Of a stretch of DNA of 64,000 nt, positions 40,627-48,326 are shown one piece after another. This stretch comes from Streptomyces wuyuanensis. Lineage in GTDB: Bacteria; Actinomycetota; Actinomycetes; Streptomycetales; Streptomycetaceae. The notes under the pieces are model-generated. The model was not told where the DNA came from. It did no database searches and was given only the letters and a program-made list of their open reading frames with translations. Every line of letters begins with the position of its first letter. The first letter of the stretch is position 1. The position numbers and the translations under genes are program-made. The stretch spans positions 124,001 through 188,000 of the forward strand of contig NZ_FNHI01000012.1 of NCBI RefSeq assembly GCF_900103455.1. Direction: 5' to 3'.

Positions 40627-42297
40627 ATGCGCCAGCACCCGGCGCGCACGCACTATCCGCGCACACCCCATCTGCCGTGGTCACCCGGCGCGTCCGGCGA
40701 CGACGTACGGATCGGAGACCTCGCCGGGCTGCGCGGCCGCGAGGTCGTCGTCACCGAGAAGCTCGACGGCGAGAACACCACGCTGTACGGCGACGGGCTG
40801 CACGCACGGTCGCTCGACTCCGCGCACCATCCGTCGCGGGCCTGGGTGAAGGCACTGCAGGGCCGTGTCGGCCGGATGATCCCGGCCGGATGGCGTGTGT
40901 GCGGCGAAAACGTGTACGCCCGGCACTCGCTCGCCTACGACGACCTGGAGAGCTGGTTCTACGGCTTCTCCGTCTGGGACGGCGACGGCCGCTGCCTGGA
41001 CTGGGACCGCGGCGCGGACTTCCTGCGCGGGCTCGGGATCCCCGTGCCGCGCGTGCTGTGGCGCGGGGTCTTCGACGAGCGGGCACTGCGGCGGCTGAAG
41101 CTCGACGCCGAACGCCACGAGGGGTACGTCGTCCGCACGGCCGACGGTTTCCCCGCCGGGGAGTTCCGGCACCGCGTCGCCAAATGGGTCCGGCCGGGAC
41201 ACGTGCGGACCGGCACCCACTGGATGCACGCCGCCGTCGTGGAGAACGGTCTGGCACCGGCCGCCGCGCTGTGGTCGGTGCGGTCGGGGGCGGCACCGGA
41301 CGCGGCCACGCTGCTCGATGCGGTCGGCCTGCCGGACGGCGACGCCCCGGCCGCGGCCGAGGTCGCGGCGCGGCTCGGCGGCACGGGGGACGAACGTCTC
41401 GCGGGCGTCCTCGCCGCGCTGCTGCACGCGCGGCACCGCGCGACGCTGGCCGGCCGGCTCGCCCGGCCGCTCGGCCTTCCGCTCGCCCGGCGCGTCGCCG
41501 ATCTCGTCGGTCTGCACACCGCGTTGCACCGCCCCTACCCGGACGAACAGCGCCGGACCGGTCTGGTGCGCATGTCGTACGCCGTCGGCCTGGAGGCGCT
41601 GCACGCCGTCGCCGCCGCGGCCGCCCCGGACGCGGCCGCCCTCGAGCAGGTCGAGTGGTCCGCCCTGCACGCCGAGGAGGCCGGGCCGATCGGTCCGCTG
41701 CGGGAGGCGTTCGCCGGGCTCGACCCGGATGCCGCGGCCCGCTGCCTGGGCGAGGCCCGGGAGGCGTACGCGCTGGGCCGTGTAGGGACGGTCGAGGAGG
41801 CCGTCGCCGCCACCTGGCGCCGGCGCACGGGGGACTTCCCCAGACTGATCCACATGGTCGGCCCGTCCGGCAGCGGCAAGAGCACCTTCGCCCGGGGCCT
41901 GTCCGGCGTCGACGCGTACGTCTCGCTCGACGAACTGCGCGAGGGCCGCGGCAGCCGCGCGGACCAGAGCGCCAACGGCGAGGTCCTGCGCCGGGGCCTC
42001 GACCGGCTCGGTGCCGCTCTGGCGGAAGGTGCGACGGTGGTGTGGGACGCCACATCCCTCAACCCGCACCAGCGGTCGCTGGTGCACTCGGTGGCCCGCC
42101 GCCGCGACGCCCTGGTCACCCACGCCGTGGTGCTCGTCGACGAGGACGAACTGGTCCGGCGCAACGAACGGCGGACGCATCCGGTGCCCTCGGAGGTGCT
42201 CACCGCGCAGTTGCGCCGATACGTGCCTCCGTACCCCGGCCAGGCGCATCGCACCTGGTACGTCGGCGCGGGCGGCACGATCGAGGAGGAGGCGTAG
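40627..42297 (+). CDS. RNA ligase fused to a polynucleotide kinase-like domain
   Basis: A 556-residue protein. Residues 1-200: nucleotidyltransferase fold of RNA ligases with motif I EKLDGENTTLY (Lys45 would be adenylated), WFYGFSVWD (motif III region), HEGYVVRTADG (motif IV) and KWVRPGHV (motif V). Residues ~200-400: Ala/Leu/Arg-rich helical region. Residues ~409-556: P-loop kinase with GPSGSGKST, YVSLDELREGRG, VVWDATSLNPHQRS and LVRRNERR, as in RNA 5'-end kinases. The combination predicts 5'-phosphorylation and sealing of broken RNA. ATG 40627. The next gene starts directly after its stop, so both act together. Confidence 0.88.
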   Translation: MRQHPARTHYPRTPHLPWSPGASGDDVRIGDLAGLRGREVVVTEKLDGENTTLYGDGLHARSLDSAHHPSRAWVKALQGRVGRMIPAGWRVCGENVYARHSLAYDDLESWFYGFSVWDGDGRCLDWDRGADFLRGLGIPVPRVLWRGVFDERALRRLKLDAERHEGYVVRTADGFPAGEFRHRVAKWVRPGHVRTGTHWMHAAVVENGLAPAAALWSVRSGAAPDAATLLDAVGLPDGDAPAAAEVAARLGGTGDERLAGVLAALLHARHRATLAGRLARPLGLPLARRVADLVGLHTALHRPYPDEQRRTGLVRMSYAVGLEALHAVAAAAAPDAAALEQVEWSALHAEEAGPIGPLREAFAGLDPDAAARCLGEAREAYALGRVGTVEEAVAATWRRRTGDFPRLIHMVGPSGSGKSTFARGLSGVDAYVSLDELREGRGSRADQSANGEVLRRGLDRLGAALAEGATVVWDATSLNPHQRSLVHSVARRRDALVTHAVVLVDEDELVRRNERRTHPVPSEVLTAQLRRYVPPYPGQAHRTWYVGAGGTIEEEA

Positions 42298-45237
42298 ATG
42301 CGTACGAGCGAGGAGATCTACCACCGGGTCCGCTGGGACCCGCGCTTCGACCCGGCCCGCTTCGTGATGGGCATCCGCCGGCGCACCGCCGAGCCGAAGC
42401 GGATGCCGCTGGAGGACTTCGACCCCTCCGGCGAGATCCCCTGGCACCGGGTGCTGTTCTTCGAGGCGGACGGCGAGGTGGTGTGGGACCGGACCGCGGG
42501 CGTGGACCGGATCGACGCGACCGCCGCCGGACGCGTGCGGGACCCCCGACGGCTGCGGGCGCCCTTCTTCGCCGCCCGCACCCCCTACGTCTGGGACGCG
42601 GCGCGCGGCTGGACCCCCACCGACGTCCCTCGGCGCGCTCCGGCGGCCGCGGGTCTGCGCGTGCTGACCTGGAACACCCTGTGGGACCGCTACGACAGCG
42701 ACCGCATCGACACCGCCCGTCGCAGACCGCTCCTGCTTCAGGCCCTGCACGACGCCGACGCCGACGTCATCGCGCTCCAGGAGGTCGAGGCCGAGCTGCT
42801 CGCGATGCTCCTCGGTGCGGGCTGGGTGCGGGAGTCGTACACGCTCGGCACCGACCCGGGCGGGAAGGACGTCGGCGACTGCGGTCTGCTGCTGCTCAGC
42901 CGGCTGCCCGTGCGCGAGGCCGCGCTCCTGTCCCTCGGCCCGCACAAGGCCGTCGCCGCCGTGGTCGTGGAGACCGCCGACGGCCCCGCCACCGTCGCCG
43001 CGACCCATCTGAGCAGCGACCATTCGGAGAACGGAGCGGCGCGGCGCGAGACCGAACTGGGCCGGCTGGCCGAGGCCCTGGCGGGCGTCGAGGGCGAGGT
43101 ACTGCTGCTGGGGGACTTCAACGACGGCGGGGACACGCCCGCCACGGCGCTCGGGCTGCGCGACGCCTGGACCGAGGCGTACGGACCCGCCGACCGCACT
43201 CCCACCTTCGACCCGGCCGTGAATCCGCTGGCCGCGGTCTCCTCGCGGAGCGGCCGTCCGGGCCGGCTCGACCGGGTGCTGCTCCGGGCGGAGGGGCTGC
43301 GGGTGGACGCGGCCGCGCTCCTGGGCGACTCCCCCGCGCCCGACGGGCTGTACCCGTCCGACCACTACGGCGTCGTGGCCGACCTGAGCCCCGGGGAGCC
43401 GGAGGACGCGGGCCGGGCCCCTTCGGCGGAGCCCGGCGCCGTCCCGCACGCCGCGCGGCCGACGGACGCGGGCGGGCGCGCGGGCCGGGGCGACGGCGCG
43501 GGCGGGCGCGCGGGCCGGGGCGACGGCGCGGGCGGGCGCGCGGGCACGGGCACGACGGCGCCCACCGGCGCCGGTCGGGCCGACGGCGCGGACGTGCCGG
43601 TGGAGGTTCTCGCCGTCCCTGCGACGCCTCGGACGGCAGTCGCCTGGCTCCCGCCGGACGAGCTGTGGCCCCCGATCCAGCACATCCGGCGTGAGCACGA
43701 CCGGCAGATCCGTCGCTGGCCGCCCCACGTCAACGTGGTCTTCGGCTTCGTACCGGAGTGCGACTTCGAGCGGGCGGCACCACTGCTGTCCGCCGCGGTC
43801 TCGGACACGCCCCCGTTCACGGCGCGCCTAGAAGGGGTACGGAGCTTCCGGCACCGGGAGGACTCCACCGTCTGGCTCGACCCCGCGGCGGCCGGCACGG
43901 GTCCGTGGGAACGGCTCCACGGGGCGCTGGAGGAGCGCTTCCCGCGATGTGCGGGCCGCGCCGACGGATACGTCCCGCACCTCTCCCTCGGCAGGACCCG
44001 CCGTGCGCCCGAACTCGCCGCCCACTGCGAGGCCCTGCTCGGCGCCATGACGGCACGCGTCGAGGAGGTCGTCCTGCTGTCCCGGCGCGGTGACGAGCCG
44101 ATGAGGGTGCGGGCGCGGGTCGCCCTCGGCAGCGGTGAGGTGCGCTGGGAACCCGAGGAGAGCGACGCGACGGCACCGGCGGCCGAGAACCGGGACCTCG
44201 CGGAGCACGCCCACCGCACCGTGCGGCGCGTCTCGGCGGCGCTGGCCGACGGCGTGGTGCACCTCGTGGGCTCGCGGCGCATGGGCTGCGCGCTGCCCGG
44301 CGCGGATCTCGACCTGGTGGCCGCCCTGCCCGGCACGGCAGACCCGGACGAGGTACGGGCCCGGCTCGCCGAGGCCCTGCCGGAGGCGGAGGACGTGCGC
44401 GAGGTGGTCGGCGCACGGGTCCCGGGTCTGCGGCTTCGGGTGGGCGGGTCGGCCGTCGATCTCGTCCTCGTGTCCACCGGGGCGATGGACCCGGTGGAGG
44501 CCGTCGCCCGCCGGGCGGAACTGGGCGAGGCGGCGGCCGTGGCCCTCAGCGCGGTGAGCGACGCCGAAGCCGTACTGGACCTGGCGGGACCGCATCGGGA
44601 GGCGTTCGTGCGGCTGGCCCGGGAGGTCAAGGCCTGGGCGAGGGCCCGCGGACTGGACTCGGCCCCGCACGGCGGGCTGCCCGGGCTGGCGTGGGCGCTG
44701 CTGGCCGCCCGCACCGTGCGCGAGGCCGGGGATCTTCCCGCCGCCGAACTGCTGCGCCGGTTCTTCGCCACCTGGGCGGTGGCCGACTGGAGCGAGCCCG
44801 CGGTGCGTACCCCGACCGAACCGGTCCGTTCCTGCACCGCGCAGGTGGGCCCCGGCTTCCGCGAACTGCTGGTGCAGGAACTGTTCCGTGCCTGGGAGCT
44901 GCTGGAGGCAGGCCACCCGGTCGGGACCCTGCTCGCCCCTCCCCCACTGCACCGCAGGCATGCGGCGTGGGCGGTGCTGACCGCCGGGGCCGGCGCGGAC
45001 GAGGGGCGGGTGCGCGGCCGGATGCGGGCCGTGCTGTCCGACCTCGAGGAAGTGGCTCCGGCCGCCCACGCGTGGCCGCGCCCGTTCGCGTTCGGCCCAA
45101 CTCGGTGGGCGATCGGTCTCGGCCAGTCTCCGCCGGGCCCGGGCGTCGTCGACCGCGTCGCCCGGGAACGGTTGCGGAGTCTGGCCGATGTGACGTTGGC
45201 GTACGCGGACGGCGGCGAGGTCCCGACCCTGCCCTGA
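42298..45237 (+). CDS. Four-domain RNA-repair protein: DUF504/MJ1316 + EEP phosphatase + 2H phosphoesterase + nucleotidyltransferase
   Basis: A 979-residue protein. Residues 1-75: DUF504-like domain (IYHRVRWDPRF, IPWHRVLFFEADGEVVWDR). Residues ~119-365: endonuclease/exonuclease/phosphatase fold (LTWNTLWDRYD, VIALQEVEAE, LLLGDFND, SDHYGVVADL). Residues ~380-435: Gly/Ala/Arg linker with a 10-residue repeat. Residues ~455-620: 2H (2'-5' ligase/cyclic phosphodiesterase) fold with PPHVNVVFGF and VPHLSLGRT. Residues ~640-979: poly(A)-polymerase/CCA-type nucleotidyltransferase (VGSRRMGCALPGADLDLV) and a helical tail. These activities can heal 2',3'-cyclic phosphate ends, trim, and re-add nucleotides. 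ATG 42298 abuts the ligase stop. Confidence 0.85.
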   Translation: MRTSEEIYHRVRWDPRFDPARFVMGIRRRTAEPKRMPLEDFDPSGEIPWHRVLFFEADGEVVWDRTAGVDRIDATAAGRVRDPRRLRAPFFAARTPYVWDAARGWTPTDVPRRAPAAAGLRVLTWNTLWDRYDSDRIDTARRRPLLLQALHDADADVIALQEVEAELLAMLLGAGWVRESYTLGTDPGGKDVGDCGLLLLSRLPVREAALLSLGPHKAVAAVVVETADGPATVAATHLSSDHSENGAARRETELGRLAEALAGVEGEVLLLGDFNDGGDTPATALGLRDAWTEAYGPADRTPTFDPAVNPLAAVSSRSGRPGRLDRVLLRAEGLRVDAAALLGDSPAPDGLYPSDHYGVVADLSPGEPEDAGRAPSAEPGAVPHAARPTDAGGRAGRGDGAGGRAGRGDGAGGRAGTGTTAPTGAGRADGADVPVEVLAVPATPRTAVAWLPPDELWPPIQHIRREHDRQIRRWPPHVNVVFGFVPECDFERAAPLLSAAVSDTPPFTARLEGVRSFRHREDSTVWLDPAAAGTGPWERLHGALEERFPRCAGRADGYVPHLSLGRTRRAPELAAHCEALLGAMTARVEEVVLLSRRGDEPMRVRARVALGSGEVRWEPEESDATAPAAENRDLAEHAHRTVRRVSAALADGVVHLVGSRRMGCALPGADLDLVAALPGTADPDEVRARLAEALPEAEDVREVVGARVPGLRLRVGGSAVDLVLVSTGAMDPVEAVARRAELGEAAAVALSAVSDAEAVLDLAGPHREAFVRLAREVKAWARARGLDSAPHGGLPGLAWALLAARTVREAGDLPAAELLRRFFATWAVADWSEPAVRTPTEPVRSCTAQVGPGFRELLVQELFRAWELLEAGHPVGTLLAPPPLHRRHAAWAVLTAGAGADEGRVRGRMRAVLSDLEEVAPAAHAWPRPFAFGPTRWAIGLGQSPPGPGVVDRVARERLRSLADVTLAYADGGEVPTLP
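43471..43545 (+). repeat. 30-bp tandem repeat in the linker of the RNA-repair protein
   Basis: Two identical 30-bp units (43471-43500, 43501-43530) and a 15-bp partial third. Each unit encodes GGRAGRGDGA. The reading frame is kept, so copy number only changes linker length between the EEP and 2H domains. Confidence 0.85.
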
Positions 45238-45286
45238 ACGCGGCCCGGCACGGAAACCGGGGAGGCACAGGGCCCCGACGGGGAAC

Positions 45287-45318
45287 GGGTGGCACGCGGC
45301 CGATGCCGGGTGCCACCC
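45287..45318. terminator. Hairpin between the RNA-repair and tsr-like genes
   Basis: GGGTGGCAC / GTGCCACCC, a perfect 9-bp stem with a 14-nt loop, 49 nt past the RNA-repair stop. The two flanking genes converge, so it may serve both. The rest of the 283-bp gap shows nothing recognisable. Confidence 0.5.
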
Positions 45319-45520
45319 CGCAGGAGTCATGGGGACGAGCGCGCCCACGGCGGGTATGGGAGCGGATACGGCTGCGGGCACGACAAGCTCGTGCTCATCG
45401 GGCTCCGGACACCTCAATGGTCACGGAGCCGGGGCCTGCCTTGCCGTGCATCCCACCGTCACACCCCGAGCCGCACGGCCCCGAAACCTGCGACTGACCC
45501 GCCTGCACCCACGGCCCGGT

Positions 45521-46336
45521 CTACGCCGTAGGAGACGCGGAGAGATTCCGGCGCGCTCGCCCGTGCAGCGCGATTCCGGCCGACACGGAGACGTTGAGCG
45601 ACTCGGCTGCCGGGTTCATGGGAATCGACACCGATTCGGCTGCGACACTCGAGAACTCGTCCGACGGGCCCGCCTTCTCGCTGCCGAACATGAGGACGAT
45701 CCGCTCGTCGATAGCGTTGAGATCATCGACGGCGAGATCCCCATCGGCCTCGAAGACCATCGTCCGCATGCCGCTGTCCTGGAAGTAGCGGAGCGCCTCG
45801 GTCCGTGGCGAAAGGACGATCGGCAGGGAGAACACATATCCCCGGCTCGCCCTGATCAGACGCCGGTCCGCTACGGTGTCGAGATCACTGTCCACGAGGA
45901 CGATACCCGAGGCTCCGAGCGCGAACGCGGTCCGCACGATGGCCCCGATGTTGCCGACGATCTTCACGCCGTCGAGGACGACGATGTCACCGGTCTTGTC
46001 GGCCAGGTCCTCGAGACGGCTGGGCCGCGGGACCCTGGCGATACCGAAGGCCTTGGGCTTCTTCTCGGTCTTGAAAACCTGATTGGCGATCGCCGACGCG
46101 AGCAGCCGGACCGGAATTTCGCGCTTCTCACATGCGGCGAGCAGTTCGGCCGGCAGGGGCGTGGTGTCAATGCCGTAGACCTCGATGAACATCACTCCGG
46201 CGTGGATGCTCTGCAGAAGAGGCTCAACGTCCTCGATCAGCACGGTCCGTACGACGGACCTCGAATGCTTCGTGACATCGATGATTCGCTGTACCGCAGG
46301 ATCGGAACGTTCGACAATAACATCTTGACTGGCCAC
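45521..46336 (-). CDS. tsr: 23S rRNA (adenosine-1067-2'-O)-methyltransferase, thiopeptide self-resistance
   Basis: A 271-residue SPOUT-class methyltransferase closely resembling the thiostrepton-resistance enzyme Tsr of S. azureus: SDPAVQRIIDVTK, LIEDVEPL, FIEVYGIDTTPLPAELL, FGIARVPRP, VVLDGVKIVGNIGAIVRT (Asn129 and the catalytic Arg135 conserved), LMFGSEKAGPSD and SLNVSVSAGIALH for SAM binding in the trefoil knot. The family methylates A1067 of 23S rRNA and blocks thiopeptide binding to the L11/GTPase centre. ATG 46336. It lies 29 nt after the small gene at 46366, same strand, at the left end of the thiopeptide cluster. Function is inferred from similarity and context. Confidence 0.93.
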   Translation of the reverse strand: MASQDVIVERSDPAVQRIIDVTKHSRSVVRTVLIEDVEPLLQSIHAGVMFIEVYGIDTTPLPAELLAACEKREIPVRLLASAIANQVFKTEKKPKAFGIARVPRPSRLEDLADKTGDIVVLDGVKIVGNIGAIVRTAFALGASGIVLVDSDLDTVADRRLIRASRGYVFSLPIVLSPRTEALRYFQDSGMRTMVFEADGDLAVDDLNAIDERIVLMFGSEKAGPSDEFSSVAAESVSIPMNPAAESLNVSVSAGIALHGRARRNLSASPTA

Positions 46337-46365
46337 GATGGAGACGCTAGCACAGGCACTTCCGG

Positions 46366-46710
46366 TTACGGCGCCCCGCCCTCCAGGGCGACACCCAGGC
46401 CGGCCAGCGTCTCGTGGACGCTCTTCCCTTCGGCGATCGCCTCAAGTGCGAAGCCGCCGACCGAGGTCGGCGGATAACCGATGAGTTCGACCACGCGGCT
46501 GACGCCGTACAAGCCCGGCATCTGGTCTGCCCTGTCCCATAGGTAGACCGCGCCCCACAACTGTCGATCGGCGTCGGAGAACCACGCCTTGAGTCGCATG
46601 CCTTCCAGTGTGGAGTAGGCATCCACGGCATAGTCCCGCAGATATTCCCGGAGGCTCTCCACGGTGGCCTCCGACTTCTTCAGATCCCACATAACGATCG
46701 AAAGGTACAT
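46366..46710 (-). CDS. Small alpha/beta-barrel-like protein, candidate NosA-type terminal-amide-forming enzyme
   Basis: A 114-residue protein: MYLSIVMWDLKKSEATVESLREYLRDYAVDAYSTLEGMRLKAWFSD, then QLWGAVYLWDRADQMPGLYGVSRVVELIGYPP. The beta-alpha-beta pattern and the KAWFSD...GAVYLWD strands resemble dimeric ferredoxin-like monooxygenase-fold proteins. Terminal-amide thiopeptide clusters carry a small protein (NosA in nosiheptide) that removes the last dehydroalanine to leave an amide; size, context and the serine-extended core here suit that role, but this is inference. ATG 46710 has GAGGT upstream; the frame runs back to 46956 without a better start. Confidence 0.6.
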   Translation of the reverse strand: MYLSIVMWDLKKSEATVESLREYLRDYAVDAYSTLEGMRLKAWFSDADRQLWGAVYLWDRADQMPGLYGVSRVVELIGYPPTSVGGFALEAIAEGKSVHETLAGLGVALEGGAP

Positions 46711-47026
46711 ACCTCGAACCCCCTGAGCGCAGAGCTGCCATCGACACCATGAAGCGTACTCTTCACAACTCGGAGCATGCGGCGGAAGATTGCGCCTTCC
46801 CGCCGCCCGCACCCGGAAGAAAACGTTCCGGATCTCCGCGAAGGCGACCTGTTCTCCTTGTAGCGAAACAGGCGCGGATCCACGGCCGAATTGAAGACGC
46901 GCGCGATCTGCCGTGCGAAACCGCGTGAGTTCAAACTCATTCCGTTGCGCCGCCACGAACGAAGTGGCCCATCCGCTTGGATGGAGTCGTAAGTCGATTC
47001 CCTTGAATCAACAACGGAGACAGACC
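46711..47026. promoter_or_regulatory. Divergent intergenic region between the NosA-candidate gene and P450
   Basis: A 316-bp gap between divergent starts, more AT-rich than the neighbouring genes. It contains a short inverted repeat CATCC-GCTT-GGATG at 46970-46983, near the P450 start. Promoters for both directions must lie here, but I see no convincing -35/-10 pair. No gene is supported. Confidence 0.5.
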
Positions 47027-48229
47027 GTGACGGACCGTCAAGACACCTCCTTCCCCTATCCGCGAACCTGCCCGCTCCACCCGCCGCGGGAGTACGCCTC
47101 CCTGCGCGCCGAGCAGCCCATCAGCAAAATCACCCTGGCCTCGGGTCGAACCGCCTGGCTGCTCACCCGGCACGAGCACATAAGGAAGTTGCTCGCCAGC
47201 CCTGATGTGAGTTCGAATATGGCCCACCCCGGCTACCCGCTCCACTTCGACGTGCCGACGGAAGTCATGGAACAGATGCGACCGGTGCTGCTCGCCATGG
47301 ACCCCCCTGTGCACACCGCACAGCGCAAGATGCTGATTTCAGAGTTCACCGCCAAGCGGGTGCAGCGACTGCGTCCACGTATCGAGGAGATCGTGGACGA
47401 GTGCATCACCTCCTTGCTCACCCGGGAGGGGCCGGTCGATCTGGTCGAGGCGCTCGCCCTCCGCGTCCCGTCCCTGGTGATCTGCGAACTGCTCGGAGTG
47501 CCGTACGCCGACCGAGAGTTCTTCCAGCGCCGCACCGAGCAGCTCGTCTCGGTCGAAGCCGACCCGCAGGAGCGGAACACCGCCCATCAGGAGCTCCACG
47601 AATACTTCGACAAGCTGGTCACCGCACAGGAGGCCGATCCCGGTGACAACCTGCTCGGCAGGCTCGTCGTGAAGAACCGCGAGACCGGCACCTTCACCCA
47701 TGGAGAACTGGTCGGGATCGCGAACGTCCTGCTGGTCGGCGGTCACGAGACCACCGCGAACATGATCTCTCTCGGCGTCCTGGCCCTGTTGGAGAATCCC
47801 GACCAGCAGGCCAAGCTCAAGGCCGACCCGGGTCTGGCCCCGCAGGCCGTCGACGAGCTGTTGCGCTACTTCAGCATCGCCGACCAGGTGACCTCCCGCG
47901 TCGCGACAGCCGACATCGAGATCGGCGGGGTGCTGATCCGCGCGGGCGAAGGCGTCATCGGGCTCAGCGCCTCGGGTAACCACGACGAGTCGGTGTTCTC
48001 CGATCCGGAGCGTCTGGACTTCGAGCGCGGCGCCAAGCATCACCTGGCCTTCGGCCACGGCATCCACCAGTGCATCGGCCAGAACCTCGCCAAGGTGGAG
48101 CTGGAGGTCGTGTTCAACGCCCTCCTCGCCAGGGTTCCCGGCCTGAAGCCCGCCGCCCCGGTCTCGGAACTGCCGTTCAAGGACAGCATGGGCGTGTACG
48201 GCCTTCACAGACTTCCGGTGACCTGCTGA
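47027..48229 (+). CDS. Cytochrome P450, probable core-peptide hydroxylase
   Basis: A 400-residue bacterial class I P450. I-helix oxygen-activation motif GGHETT (238-243), ExxR in DELLRY (Glu277/Arg280), and heme loop FGHGIHQCIG with the axial Cys at ~349. In the berninamycin group a P450 hydroxylates the valine of the ring; this core has a single Val at position 7. GTG 47027 (VTDRQDTSFPYPRT) with GGAG upstream is preferred over the longer open frame. It converges on the dehydratase genes with a shared terminator. The substrate assignment rests on the cluster type, not on the P450 sequence. Confidence 0.85.
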   Translation: MTDRQDTSFPYPRTCPLHPPREYASLRAEQPISKITLASGRTAWLLTRHEHIRKLLASPDVSSNMAHPGYPLHFDVPTEVMEQMRPVLLAMDPPVHTAQRKMLISEFTAKRVQRLRPRIEEIVDECITSLLTREGPVDLVEALALRVPSLVICELLGVPYADREFFQRRTEQLVSVEADPQERNTAHQELHEYFDKLVTAQEADPGDNLLGRLVVKNRETGTFTHGELVGIANVLLVGGHETTANMISLGVLALLENPDQQAKLKADPGLAPQAVDELLRYFSIADQVTSRVATADIEIGGVLIRAGEGVIGLSASGNHDESVFSDPERLDFERGAKHHLAFGHGIHQCIGQNLAKVELEVVFNALLARVPGLKPAAPVSELPFKDSMGVYGLHRLPVTC

Positions 48230-48232
48230 GAC

Positions 48233-48294
48233 ACCGTGAGCCTCCGGCCGGTGCGGCTCCGGAAGGGAGCTTGCCCGGCCGGAGGCTTCACGGT
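48233..48294. terminator. Bidirectional terminator between P450 and dehydratase genes
   Basis: The 12-bp GCCTCCGGCCGG / CCGGCCGGAGGC is extended outward by ACCGTGA / TCACGGT after a 1-nt bulge, giving a ~19-bp stem. It lies between two convergent genes. Confidence 0.75.
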
Positions 48295-48326
48295 CGTTCG
48301 GCGCCGGGGCCACCACGCCCCGCCGC

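Noticed and set aside
40395..45417. Long open frames on both strands overlapping the RNA-repair genes
   Set aside because: They lack family motifs and read as shadow frames. The two forward genes have recognisable catalytic motifs and abut exactly.
46711..46956. N-terminal extension of the small protein at 46366-46710
   Set aside because: The frame is open, but the translation shows no pattern and the internal ATG at 46710 has the ribosome-binding site.
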